Positions 49,220 through 58,377 of a stretch of 64,000 bases of DNA are shown here, one piece after another (position 1 is the first letter of the stretch; each line of letters starts with the position of its first letter). This DNA is from an uncultured Rothia sp. GTDB taxonomy: Bacteria > Actinomycetota > Actinomycetes > Actinomycetales > Micrococcaceae. Under the pieces are notes generated by a model. It did no database searches. It was given only the letters and a program-made list of their open reading frames with translations, and was not told where the DNA came from. Location of the stretch: NCBI RefSeq assembly GCF_916715725.1, contig NZ_CAKAPD010000007.1:1-64000 (forward strand). The letters run 5' to 3'. A program made the translations under genes and the position numbers.

Positions 49220-50832
49220 TGCGCGTTATGGCACAAGTTGCTATGGTGATGGCGCTCGATAAGTGCATCGGCTGCCACACCTGCTCCGTGACCTGTAAGC
49301 AGGCATGGACGAACCGAGCCGGTACCGAGTACGTCTGGTTCAACAACGTTGAGACTCGTCCCGGTCAGGGTTACCCCCGCCGTTACGAGGATCAGGAGAA
49401 GTGGAAGGGCGGCTGGGTGCTGAACAAGCGCGGTCGTCTGGAGCTCAAGAGCGGTAACCGCTTCCAGAAGCTCTTCACGATTTTCGCTTCCCCGATTCAG
49501 CCCGAGCTGAACGACTACTACGAGCCCTGGACCTACGATTACCAGAACCTGACCAGTGCTCCTCTGGGTGATGACTTCCCGGCTGCTAAGCCGGTCTCCC
49601 TCATCACCGGTGAGGACACCAAGGTCGAGTGGGGTATGAACTGGGACGACAACCTGGCTGGTGCGACCGAGTACGGTCACCTGGACCCGCTGGTTGAGAA
49701 GGTTCGCAAGAAGGCTGAGGACAAGATTAAGTTCGAGTTCGAGCAGACCTTCATGTTCTACCTGCCTCGTATTTGTGAGCACTGCCTGAACCCCTCCTGC
49801 ATGGCTTCTTGCCCCTCCGGCGCTATCTACAAGCGTGCTGAGGACGGCATCGTTCTGGTTGACCAGGACCGTTGCCGTGGTTGGCGTCAGTGCATCACCG
49901 GCTGCCCCTACAAGAAGGTGTACTTCAACCACAAGACGGGTAAGGCTGAGAAGTGTACCTTCTGCTACCCCCGTATTGAGGCTGGTATCCCGACTGTGTG
50001 TGCTGAGACCTGTGTTGGTCGTATGCGCTACATCGGTATCTTCCTCTACGATGCAGACCGCGTGACTGAGGCTGCTTCGGTTGAGGATGAGAAGGACCTT
50101 TACGAGGCTCAGCTGTCGCTGATGCTTGATCCTTCGGATCCGGCTGTGATTGAGCAGGCTCGTAAGAACGATATCCCCGATGCGTGGATTACTGCAGCTC
50201 AGAAGTCGCCCGTGTACAAGCTGGCGAAGGAGTGGAAGGTGGCTCTGCCCCTGCACCCCGAGTACCGCACCATGCCGATGGTTTGGTACGTGCCGCCGCT
50301 GTCTCCGATTGTTGACCTGCTCAAGGAGCAGGGCCACGATGCAGAGAACAGCAACAACCTGTTCGGCGCTATTGAGTCTCTCCGTATTCCGGTTGAGTAC
50401 CTGGCTGAGCTGTTCACTGCTGGTGACACTGAGGTTGTTACTAACGTTCTGCGCCGCCTGGCTGCAATGCGTTCGTACATGCGTGACATCAACCTCGGTG
50501 GCGAAGGCAACGAGGAGATCGCTCAGGCTGTCGGCATGACCGGTCAGCAGGTGTACGAGATGTACCGCCTGATGGCTATCGCTAAGTACAACGAGCGTTA
50601 CGTCATTCCTAAGGCTCACATGGAAGACGCCCACAACCTTGAGGAAATGGGTTGCTCCCTGAGCGTGGATGGCGGACCCGGCATGTACGGCGATGCGTTC
50701 AACGACATGGAGGGTCGCCCGACCCCCGTGTCCACCGGTGTCTACGAGGCTAACAACAAGGTCAGCTTGTTCAGCTGGGACGGTTCTTCCCGTCCTGATG
50801 GCCTCTTCCCGAATACCACCGGAAAGAAGTAA
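49219..50832 (+). CDS. narH: Respiratory nitrate reductase beta subunit NarH
   Basis: NarH is the four-cluster electron-transfer subunit. The 537-residue protein has KCIGCHTCSVTCKQAW (Cys16, 19, 22, 26), then CEHCLNPSCMASCPSG and RCRGWRQCITGCPYKK, where Trp replaces a Cys and so gives the 3Fe-4S centre. It continues with CTFCYPRIEAGIPTVCAETC. Its ATG overlaps the narG stop (TAATG). The length is a little over E. coli NarH (512). Confidence 0.98.
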   Translation: MRVMAQVAMVMALDKCIGCHTCSVTCKQAWTNRAGTEYVWFNNVETRPGQGYPRRYEDQEKWKGGWVLNKRGRLELKSGNRFQKLFTIFASPIQPELNDYYEPWTYDYQNLTSAPLGDDFPAAKPVSLITGEDTKVEWGMNWDDNLAGATEYGHLDPLVEKVRKKAEDKIKFEFEQTFMFYLPRICEHCLNPSCMASCPSGAIYKRAEDGIVLVDQDRCRGWRQCITGCPYKKVYFNHKTGKAEKCTFCYPRIEAGIPTVCAETCVGRMRYIGIFLYDADRVTEAASVEDEKDLYEAQLSLMLDPSDPAVIEQARKNDIPDAWITAAQKSPVYKLAKEWKVALPLHPEYRTMPMVWYVPPLSPIVDLLKEQGHDAENSNNLFGAIESLRIPVEYLAELFTAGDTEVVTNVLRRLAAMRSYMRDINLGGEGNEEIAQAVGMTGQQVYEMYRLMAIAKYNERYVIPKAHMEDAHNLEEMGCSLSVDGGPGMYGDAFNDMEGRPTPVSTGVYEANNKVSLFSWDGSSRPDGLFPNTTGKK

Positions 50833-50835
50833 TAA

Positions 50836-51576
50836 GTGGCTGGATTTTTTTCCAAGCTCATGGGCAAGGCCGGTTCCGAGGCTGCGGTCTCGGAGCCGGC
50901 TCAGCCGGAGAACCCGTTCGATATCGATTACGGTCCCGGCGAGGATAAGGACTCGGTGATTTACCAGGTGAGCGGTATGCTCCTGGGCTACCCTGACGAG
51001 GAAATTCTGAAGGTTCTGCCCGAACTGGTCGAGATCTCCGCTTCCACCCAGGATGAGGCTTTCATTGCTGCCGTTGATGCGGTTCAGCAGTGGCTGACTT
51101 CTAAGGACCTGGAGGATGTGCAGTCTGAGTACGTGCAGGAATACGACCTTTCGCGCCGTCATTCTCTGCATCTGTCCTACTGGACCGATGGCGATACCCG
51201 CCGCCGTGGTGAGACTCTTCTGCGTTTTAAGCAGATGTACCGCGACTCCGGTATGTTGACCGTTTTGAATGGTGAGCTTCCGGATTACCTGCCGCTGGTG
51301 CTGGAGTTCTGTGCGCTGGTGGATCGCCGTAAGGGCCGTTCTGCTTTGCAGGCGTACCGTCCGTCCCTTGAGCTTCTTCGTCTGTCCATGAAGGACGGAA
51401 ATCTGCCCCACTACGGGTTGTTGCAGAGCATCTGCGATACCCTTCCTGGCGTCTCTCCGCAGACTCAGGAGGAGGTTCAGAAGATGGCTGGCTACGGCCC
51501 TCCCGTCGAGACTGTTGGCCTGAATGGTTACGCTGATCATCAGCTACTTCAGCAGGCTTCGGCTCGTTCTAACTAG
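50836..51576 (+). CDS. narJ: Nitrate reductase molybdenum cofactor assembly chaperone NarJ
   Basis: NarJ inserts the Mo cofactor into the NarGH apo-complex and is not part of the mature enzyme. The 246-residue helical protein has the family core SVIYQVSGMLLGYPDEEIL (about 37-55), YVQEYDLSRRHSLHLSYWTDGDTRRRGETLLRFKQMY (TorD-like), and LPLVLEFCALVD. The N-terminus to about 35 is Ala/Glu-rich. The GTG at 50836 is three bases after the narH stop. Confidence 0.95.
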   Translation: MAGFFSKLMGKAGSEAAVSEPAQPENPFDIDYGPGEDKDSVIYQVSGMLLGYPDEEILKVLPELVEISASTQDEAFIAAVDAVQQWLTSKDLEDVQSEYVQEYDLSRRHSLHLSYWTDGDTRRRGETLLRFKQMYRDSGMLTVLNGELPDYLPLVLEFCALVDRRKGRSALQAYRPSLELLRLSMKDGNLPHYGLLQSICDTLPGVSPQTQEEVQKMAGYGPPVETVGLNGYADHQLLQQASARSN

Positions 51577-51602
51577 TTTTATCCCTTGTGAGGAGACAAC
51601 AC

Positions 51603-52436
51603 GTGTACGTACTTGCTTCTGAGAACGCAGGACATGCTGCACAGGCTGTAGCCGATCCGGGTATTGTTGACATCCTGCTGTGGGGCGTTCTGCCCTATGT
51701 TGCACTGGTCGTTCTGATTGGTGGCACCATTTGGCGTTACCGTACTGACCAGTTCGGATGGACTACCCGCTCGTCCCAGGTCTATGAGTCGAAGCTGCTG
51801 CGCATCGCTTCGCCCCTGTTCCACTACGGTCTTGCGGCCGTTTTCCTTGGTCACGTTGGTGGCCTGGTGGTTCCTAAGTTCCTGACTGATTACGTCTTGT
51901 CGGAAGATGCTTACCACATGATGGCGCTGGTTGTTGGTTCTGCCGCAGCAATTGCGACCATTATTGGTATGTTTATTCTGATTGGTCGCCGTGCTTCGAA
52001 CTCTCGTGTTCGTTCGGCTACCACTCGTAATGATGTTCTGATGTATGTCGTTTTGGTTCTGGTGATTCTCGCTGGTACCGCGGCTACTCTGCTTTCGGCA
52101 GTGAACCCCTCGGGCGGTTTGCCTCCGGTGAATGGTCACGAGGTTCACTTCAACTACCGTGAGACCATTGCTGTTTGGTTCCGTTCGCTGTTCTACTTCC
52201 ACCCTGAGGTGGCCCTGATGGTGAATATTCCTGTGGCTTTCAAGATTCACATCGTGGTGGCTATGGTCCTGTTCATCATTTGGCCCTTTACCCGCCTGGT
52301 GCACGCACTGACTGTGCCCCTGCACTACCTCTTCCGCCCCTACACCGTGTACCGCTCTCGTGGCGGCCAGCGTGTTGGTGCACGTCGAGGTTGGGATCCG
52401 GTAGGCACTCTCCCGCGTGAGCGCGCCGACCGCTAA
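51603..52436 (+). CDS. narI: Respiratory nitrate reductase gamma subunit NarI
   Basis: NarI is the diheme cytochrome b membrane anchor oxidising menaquinol. The 277-residue protein has five membrane helices (for example LLWGVLPYVALVVLIGGTIWRYR and HMMALVVGSAAAIATIIGMFILIGRR). Paired heme-ligand His residues lie in SPLFHYGLAAVFLGHVGGLV and KIHIVVAMVLFIIWPFTRLVHALTVPLHY. It is longer than E. coli NarI (225) through its basic C-terminal tail. The GTG at 51603 follows AGGAGAC. Confidence 0.96.
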   Translation: MYVLASENAGHAAQAVADPGIVDILLWGVLPYVALVVLIGGTIWRYRTDQFGWTTRSSQVYESKLLRIASPLFHYGLAAVFLGHVGGLVVPKFLTDYVLSEDAYHMMALVVGSAAAIATIIGMFILIGRRASNSRVRSATTRNDVLMYVVLVLVILAGTAATLLSAVNPSGGLPPVNGHEVHFNYRETIAVWFRSLFYFHPEVALMVNIPVAFKIHIVVAMVLFIIWPFTRLVHALTVPLHYLFRPYTVYRSRGGQRVGARRGWDPVGTLPRERADR

Positions 52437-52466
52437 TACACACATCCATATTGCAAAAGAGGAAAT

Positions 52467-53687
52467 ATGAGCACCCCTGCTGCACCGAGCTACGACCTAA
52501 AGAAGGGTCAGCTCTTTAACGTTCTGCTGGCAACCTTCGCCTCGACCATTGGTTTCTGGGCATGGACCATCGTCGGCCCGCTTGCAAAAATGTATGCCAA
52601 GCAGATGCACCTGGACGCTGGTATGACCAGTGTTCTGGTCGCTATGCCGATTTTTATCGGCGCTATCGGCCGTATTCCTATCGGCGGTCTGACTGACCGT
52701 TACGGTGGTCGTATTATGTTCACCGTTGTTCTGGCTATCAGTGCACCGCTGGTTCTGCTGGTGGGCGTGGCTGGTCAGATGAACTCGTTGCCCATGCTGC
52801 TGATTGTCTCCTTCTGCCTGGGTATTGCTGGTACCGTGTTCGCTGTGGGTATTCCCTTCAGCTCGGCATGGTATGACGTATCGAAGAAGGGCTTCGCAAC
52901 CGGCGTGTTCGGTGCGGGCATGGTGGGTACTGCGGTTTCCGCATTCGCTACCCCCCGCCTGGTGCAGAGTATCGGTTACTTCCCGACTCACATCCTGGTC
53001 GCTGTGATTTGTGCAGTGACCGCTGTGATTTCTTTCGTGTTCCTGAAGGACTCCCCGGCAACCATCGGCCGTGAGGTCACTCCGCTGATGCCGAAGATTG
53101 TTCAGGCATTCAAGGTGAAGACCACTTGGCAGCTGTGCTTCCTCTACGCTGTTGTGTTCGGTGCGTTCGTGGCATTCTCGAACTACCTGCCTACTTACCT
53201 GAGCAACATCTACAGCTTCAACGCTAACGATGCTGGTATGCGTGCGGCTGGCTTTGCGGCTGCTGCTGTGATCGCTCGTCCCTTCGGTGGTGTTCTGGCT
53301 GATAAGTTCGGTCCGAAGGTTATCTCCCTCATCTCCCTGGGCGGTGTGGTGATCTTGGCAGTTATTACCGCGTTCCAGCCTAATGCTGAGCACGTGTATG
53401 GTGCTGTCTTCATTCTGATGGCTGCTCTGCTGGGTCTGGGCCACGGCTCGGTCTTCGGCTGGGTGGGTCGTGCAGCTGACCCGAAGAACGTTGGCGCGGT
53501 GTCCGGTGTGATTGCTGCTGCTGGTGCTCTGGGTGGCTTCTTCCCGCCGCTGGTGATGGGTGCAACCTACAACCAGGAGCACAACAACTACTTCATCGGT
53601 CTGATGCTGCTGGCTGTGACTGCGGCTCTGGCTTTCCTGTCGGCGTTCCTGGTGCCGCACGGTGGCAAGCCCAACCACGCTAAGTAG
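52467..53687 (+). CDS. narK: Nitrate/nitrite MFS transporter NarK
   Basis: NarK imports nitrate and exports nitrite. The 406-residue, 12-helix protein has the NarK1/NarK2-type N-terminus (LLATFASTIGFWAWTIVGPLAKMY), the loop motif GGLTDRYGGRIMF, GIPFSSAWYDVSKKGFATGVFGAGMVGTAVSAF, and ADKFGPKVISLISLGGV. It is 30 bases after narI with GAGG before the ATG, so narGHJIK is one operon. Terminator at 53739. Confidence 0.95.
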   Translation: MSTPAAPSYDLKKGQLFNVLLATFASTIGFWAWTIVGPLAKMYAKQMHLDAGMTSVLVAMPIFIGAIGRIPIGGLTDRYGGRIMFTVVLAISAPLVLLVGVAGQMNSLPMLLIVSFCLGIAGTVFAVGIPFSSAWYDVSKKGFATGVFGAGMVGTAVSAFATPRLVQSIGYFPTHILVAVICAVTAVISFVFLKDSPATIGREVTPLMPKIVQAFKVKTTWQLCFLYAVVFGAFVAFSNYLPTYLSNIYSFNANDAGMRAAGFAAAAVIARPFGGVLADKFGPKVISLISLGGVVILAVITAFQPNAEHVYGAVFILMAALLGLGHGSVFGWVGRAADPKNVGAVSGVIAAAGALGGFFPPLVMGATYNQEHNNYFIGLMLLAVTAALAFLSAFLVPHGGKPNHAK

Positions 53688-53738
53688 GGTCTTCTAATAC
53701 ATCCTTCTGCGGGATGTATGTGAAGTTTGTTTTGACTG

Positions 53739-53782
53739 AGTCCGGCTCGTTTTCTCTTCGGAGGGAACGAGCCGGACTTTGT
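53739..53782 (+). terminator. Terminator of narGHJIK
   Basis: AGTCCGGCTCGTT (53739-53751) pairs with AACGAGCCGGACT (53766-53778), followed by TTGTG. A small ATACATCC/GGGATGTAT hairpin at about 53697-53719 precedes it. Confidence 0.8.
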
Positions 53783-53971
53783 GTGTTTCTGCTGTTTTTC
53801 GTCTGACGGGGAGGGGGTTTAGTGGGGCAGAAGAGTTTGATGTTTAGGCATGTCAAATGTTGGTAAAGCTGGCAAAACTTTGTGGAGATGTGGGACACTT
53901 AAGATGTTCGACTCGTCGCAATAGCGCGACGTGCCCCCTCTACGGTTTGCGCCGACCAATAGGAGAACCCT
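53783..53971 (+). other. gcvP leader region
   Basis: The 190-base leader ends with AGGAG before the gcvP ATG. A short GTCGC/GCGAC-like hairpin lies at about 53917-53932. I looked for the glycine riboswitch core and found no match. Confidence 0.4.
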
Positions 53972-56812
53972 ATGTCCTTTATTGAACGTCATCTCGGCCC
54001 CCGTTCCGCAGACGCAGAGCAGATGCTCGAAACCCTGGGATATTCTTCCCTGGATGCGCTGATGGACGCTGTTGTCCCTTCTCAGATTCGCCTTGACGGC
54101 GATCTGCAGCTGCCTGCTCCGCTGTCGGAGCATGAGGCTCAGGCAAAGATTGCCGGCTATGCAGCGAAGAATAAGGTTCTCGCCCAGATGATTGGTGCCG
54201 GATACTACGATGCTGTAACTCCCGCGGTTCTGCGCCGTAACATTCTGGAGAACCCCGGTTTCTATACTTCTTACACCCCGTACCAGGCTGAGATTTCTCA
54301 GGGTCGTCTGGAGGCTCTGCTGAACTTCCAGAACACCGTGATGGAGCTGACCGGCCTGGAGATTGCTAACTCTTCCCTGCTGGATGAGGCTTCTGCGGTG
54401 GCTGAAGCTGCTGTCATGATGCACCGTGCAAACCGCAAGGTGAAGAACGGTTTCTTCGCTATTGACTCCCGTTGCCTGCCTCAGGTTATTTCGGTGACTC
54501 GTGGTCGTGCAGAGATGCTCGGCATTCCTTTCGTGATTACTGATTTCTCTGAGGGCCTGCCCGAGGGCGACCTGTACGGTGTCGTTCTGGCGTACCCCGG
54601 TAATGAAGGCGAGATTCGCGATATTGAGCCGCTGATTAAGGCCGCTAAGGAGCGTAATGCTCTGGTCACCGTTGTTGCTGACCTGCTGGCTCTGACCCTG
54701 CTGAAGTCCCCGGGTGAGCTGGGTGCTGATATTGCTGTGGGTAACACTCAGCGTTTCGGTCTGCCCTTCTTCTTCGGTGGCCCGCACGCAGCGTACATGG
54801 CTGTTCATAAGGGTATGGAACGTACTATGCCCGGTCGTCTGGTGGGTGTTTCTAAGGACTCTGCCGGTAAGCCTGCGTACCGTCTGGCTCTGCAGACTCG
54901 TGAGCAGCACATCCGCCGTGAGAAGGCTACTTCCAATATTTGTACTGCTCAGGCTCTGCTGGCGATTGTTGCTGGCGCTTACGCGATGTACCACGGTCCT
55001 GAGGGTCTGCGCGCTATCGCGAACCGTCTGCACACCAACGCCGCTCGTGTTGCTACTGCGCTGAAGGCTGCGGGCTACGGCATTGCTCACGACACTTTCT
55101 TCGACACTGTTGTGGTGGAGGCTCCTGGCCGCGCTGACGAGCTGGTTGCGAAGGCTCTGGAAGCTGGCGTGAACATCCGCCGCTTCGACGAGAACCGTGT
55201 TGGTATTTCCGTGGGTGAATCTCACGGTGAGGAACTGCTCAAGAGCCTGGTTGAGGCTCTGGGCGGCACCCTGGGTGAGGCAGATGCACAGTACGATCTG
55301 CCCGCTGAGCTGCTGCGTACCGATGATTACATGCAGCACCCGATTTTCCACAAGTACCGCTCCGAGACCGAGATGATGCGCTACCTGCGTCACCTCGCTG
55401 ATAAGGACCTGGCGCTTGACCGCACCATGATTCCGCTGGGTTCGTGCACCATGAAGCTGAATGCGGCTGCTGAGATGGAGCCCATCTCTTGGCCCGAGTT
55501 CGCGAATATTCACCCGCTGGTCCCGGAGGATCAGGCTGAGGGCTGGCACGAGCTGATTAAGGACCTGAGCGAGTGGCTGGTTGCTATTACCGGTTACGAT
55601 GCTATCTCCCTGCAGCCGAACTCGGGTGCGACCGGTGAGTACGCTGGTCTGCGCGCTATCCGTTCCTTCCACGAGGCTAATGGTGACCACGAGCGCGACA
55701 CCGTCCTGATTCCGCTGTCTGCTCACGGTACTAACGCGGCATCTGCTGCTCTGGCTGGTCTGAAGGTTGCCGGTGTGGCAACTGCGGCTGACGGTTCTAT
55801 TGATGTTGACGACCTGAAGGCAAAGATCGAGAAGTACGGTCCCAAGGTTGCCGGCATCATGATTACCTACCCCTCCACTCACGGTGTGTTTGAGGAGCAG
55901 GTTGCTGAGGTTTGCCAGCTGGTTCACGAGGCTGGCGGCCAGGTGTACCTGGACGGTGCGAACCTGAACGCTCAGATGGGCTTCGCTCAGCCCGGTAAGT
56001 TCGGTGGCGACGTTTCGCACCTGAACCTGCACAAGACCTTCTCCATTCCTCACGGTGGTGGCGGCCCCGGTGTTGGCCCGCTGGCTGTTCGTGAGCACCT
56101 GGCGAAGTTCCTGCCCGGTGACGCATACCGCGCTGATGCTGAGGGTAAGCTCCCCAACGATGCTGCACTGCCGATTTCGCAGGCGTTCTTCGGCTCTGCC
56201 GGTGTTCTGCCGATTAGCTGGATGTACATTGCGATGACTGGTGCTCAGGGTCTGAAGGACTCTTCGCAGTACGCGGTGCTGAACGCTAACTACATTGCGA
56301 AGAAGCTCAACGACAAGTACCCGGTGCTGTACACCGGCCCCGGCGGTCTGGTCGCTCACGAGTGCATCCTGGACCTGCGCCAGCTGACCGATCAGTCTCA
56401 CGTGACTGCTGAGGATGTCTGCAAGCGTCTGATGGACTTCGGCTTCCACGCTCCGACTCTGGCGTTCCCGGTTCCGGGCACCCTGATGGTTGAGCCGACT
56501 GAGTCTGAGTCGAAGGAAGAGCTGGACCGCTTCATTGAGGCAATGGAGACCATCTACGACGAGATTATCGAGGTGGCTGAGGGCAAGGTCGCTGTGGAGG
56601 ATTCGGTTCTGCGCAACGCACCGCACACCGTTGATGTGGTGAGCGCTGATGAGTGGGATCGCCCCTACAGCCGTACCCAGGCAGCTTTCCCGGTTCCGAG
56701 CCTGCGCGCTAACAAGTACTTCACTTCGGTGGGTCGTATTGACGGCGCTGGCGGTGACCGTAACTTCGTGTGCGAATGCCCCCCGATGGAGGCTTTCGAC
56801 CTGGAAGCATAA
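53972..56812 (+). CDS. gcvP: Glycine dehydrogenase (aminomethyl-transferring), P-protein
   Basis: GcvP decarboxylates glycine and loads the aminomethyl group on lipoylated GcvH. The 946-residue single-chain (alpha2) form begins SFIERHLGPRSADAEQMLETLGY, has the N-half FYTSYTPYQAEISQGRLEALLNFQ, the LQPNSGATGEYAGLRAIR block, and the PLP lysine Lys688 in HLNLHKTFSIPHGGGGPGVGP. ATG 53972 follows AGGAG. gcvT follows 172 bases later; gcvH is not in the window. Confidence 0.97.
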   Translation: MSFIERHLGPRSADAEQMLETLGYSSLDALMDAVVPSQIRLDGDLQLPAPLSEHEAQAKIAGYAAKNKVLAQMIGAGYYDAVTPAVLRRNILENPGFYTSYTPYQAEISQGRLEALLNFQNTVMELTGLEIANSSLLDEASAVAEAAVMMHRANRKVKNGFFAIDSRCLPQVISVTRGRAEMLGIPFVITDFSEGLPEGDLYGVVLAYPGNEGEIRDIEPLIKAAKERNALVTVVADLLALTLLKSPGELGADIAVGNTQRFGLPFFFGGPHAAYMAVHKGMERTMPGRLVGVSKDSAGKPAYRLALQTREQHIRREKATSNICTAQALLAIVAGAYAMYHGPEGLRAIANRLHTNAARVATALKAAGYGIAHDTFFDTVVVEAPGRADELVAKALEAGVNIRRFDENRVGISVGESHGEELLKSLVEALGGTLGEADAQYDLPAELLRTDDYMQHPIFHKYRSETEMMRYLRHLADKDLALDRTMIPLGSCTMKLNAAAEMEPISWPEFANIHPLVPEDQAEGWHELIKDLSEWLVAITGYDAISLQPNSGATGEYAGLRAIRSFHEANGDHERDTVLIPLSAHGTNAASAALAGLKVAGVATAADGSIDVDDLKAKIEKYGPKVAGIMITYPSTHGVFEEQVAEVCQLVHEAGGQVYLDGANLNAQMGFAQPGKFGGDVSHLNLHKTFSIPHGGGGPGVGPLAVREHLAKFLPGDAYRADAEGKLPNDAALPISQAFFGSAGVLPISWMYIAMTGAQGLKDSSQYAVLNANYIAKKLNDKYPVLYTGPGGLVAHECILDLRQLTDQSHVTAEDVCKRLMDFGFHAPTLAFPVPGTLMVEPTESESKEELDRFIEAMETIYDEIIEVAEGKVAVEDSVLRNAPHTVDVVSADEWDRPYSRTQAAFPVPSLRANKYFTSVGRIDGAGGDRNFVCECPPMEAFDLEA

Positions 56813-56984
56813 GGAGCCTATAACGCTCCTGGGTAGGCTGTAGCGGTCTACCTGCCTCACCCGTCCTCAGGTTTCTGGGGGCGGGTGGGGGTCGCCTCCG
56901 CAGCGTATCTTGTGTCTGTGGGGGTGAATCAAATCTACGACGATTGAACGATAACAGCACAAGGCTGTGCGTGAGGAGAATCTA

Positions 56985-58103
56985 ATGTCCCCCAAGAAGA
57001 CCTCTCTGTACTCTGTCCACGAGAAGCTTGGCGCTTCTTTCACCGACTTCGGCGGCTGGGATATGCCCCTGAAGTACGCTAATGACGTTGCTGAGCACGA
57101 GGCTGTCCGTACCCGTGCCGGTATTTTCGACCTGTCCCACATGGGTGAGTTCCGTGTGACCGGTCCGGATGCGGGTGCGTTCCTGGATTACGCTCTGGTG
57201 TCGAACATGTCCATCCTGAAGGTCGGTAAGGCGAAGTACTCGATCCTGGTCAATGACAAGGGCGGCGTGATTGACGACCTGATTACTTACCGTCTGGGCG
57301 ATGAGGAGTTCATGGTTGTTCCGAACGCTTCGAACATTGACACTGACTTTGCTGCGATGAGCGAGCGCCTGGGCGATTTCAAGGTTGAGTTCGTCAATGA
57401 GTCGGATCAGACGTCTCTGATTGCTGTTCAGGGTCCTCGTGCTGAGGAGATTCTGCTGGCTGCTGGCGTCTCTGATGAGGAGGCTGTCCGCGAGCTGAAG
57501 TACTACGCTTCGGTGCCGCTGACTGTTGCTGGCGTTGATGTTCTGCTGGCTCGTACCGGTTACACCGGTGAGGACGGTTTTGAGCTGTTCGTTCCGAATG
57601 AGAAGGCTGTTGAGCTGTGGGATAAGCTGGCTGCTGCCGGTGAGCCTTTCGGCATGATTCCTGCCGGTCTGGCTTCTCGTGACTCCCTGCGTCTTGAGGC
57701 TGGTATGCCGCTGTACGGTCACGAGCTGGGTCTTGAGATTACTCCGTTTGAGTCCGGTCTGGGCCGCCTGGTTGAGATTGCTCTGGAGAAGAAGGCTGCT
57801 AACTTCGTGGGTCGTGAGGCTCTGACTGAGCTGGCTAAGAGCGAGTCGAAGCGCATCCTGGTTGGTTTGAAGGCTCAGGCGAAGCGTCCTGCTCGTGCCG
57901 GTTCTAAGCTGGTGGATGCTGAGGGCAATGAGATTGGTGAGGTTACCTCCGGTATTCCTTCCCCGACTCTGGGCTTCCCGATTGCTATGGCGCTGGTGAA
58001 CCGTGAGTTCTCTGAGGTTGGTTCTACTGTGGATGTTGATATCCGCGGTAAGCGTGCTCCGTTTGATGTTGTGGCTCTGCCGTTCTACAAGCGTGAGAAG
58101 TAA
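56985..58103 (+). CDS. gcvT: Aminomethyltransferase, glycine cleavage T-protein
   Basis: GcvT transfers the methylene group from GcvH to tetrahydrofolate and releases ammonia. The 372-residue protein has SFTDFGGWDMPLKYANDVAEHEAVRTRAGIFDLSHMGEFRVTGPDA (about 21-66), LARTGYTGEDGFELF, and the IPAGLASRDSLRLEAGMPLYGHEL block with the catalytic Asp region. ATG 56985 follows GAGGAGA; an ATG six codons upstream overlaps that box and is rejected. The codon use is notably rich in GCT/GGT/CGT. Terminator at 58134. Confidence 0.96.
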   Translation: MSPKKTSLYSVHEKLGASFTDFGGWDMPLKYANDVAEHEAVRTRAGIFDLSHMGEFRVTGPDAGAFLDYALVSNMSILKVGKAKYSILVNDKGGVIDDLITYRLGDEEFMVVPNASNIDTDFAAMSERLGDFKVEFVNESDQTSLIAVQGPRAEEILLAAGVSDEEAVRELKYYASVPLTVAGVDVLLARTGYTGEDGFELFVPNEKAVELWDKLAAAGEPFGMIPAGLASRDSLRLEAGMPLYGHELGLEITPFESGLGRLVEIALEKKAANFVGREALTELAKSESKRILVGLKAQAKRPARAGSKLVDAEGNEIGEVTSGIPSPTLGFPIAMALVNREFSEVGSTVDVDIRGKRAPFDVVALPFYKREK

Positions 58104-58133
58104 GAGTTTTTCTGCAGGTAATCTGTAGGGGAG

Positions 58134-58167
58134 AGGCGCCGTGTCCTGTGTGGGCACGGCGCCTTTT
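58134..58167 (+). terminator. Terminator of gcvT
   Basis: AGGCGCCGTG (58134-58143) pairs with CACGGCGCCT (58155-58164), followed by TTT. Confidence 0.85.
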
Positions 58168-58377
58168 CTGCACTGTAACGTGGGGTTGAGGGGTGGGGGA
58201 GGGTGCGAAGTGTTCCGAGCCTTAGTTTGTGATGGTTCTGAAGTGCGTTAGGATTAGAGCGGCCAGTCAAGGGTGATTGTCCGCATGCATAGACCGCAGA
58301 TTGATGCGTGGTTCCTCCGTTGAGGGGTGCGTATTTTTTGGTGCGGTGCACAGACATTTTTATTTGAAGGACAGAAC

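Noticed and set aside
53783..53971. Glycine riboswitch before gcvP
   Set aside because: The conserved core segments of the glycine aptamer were not found; only a short hairpin is present.
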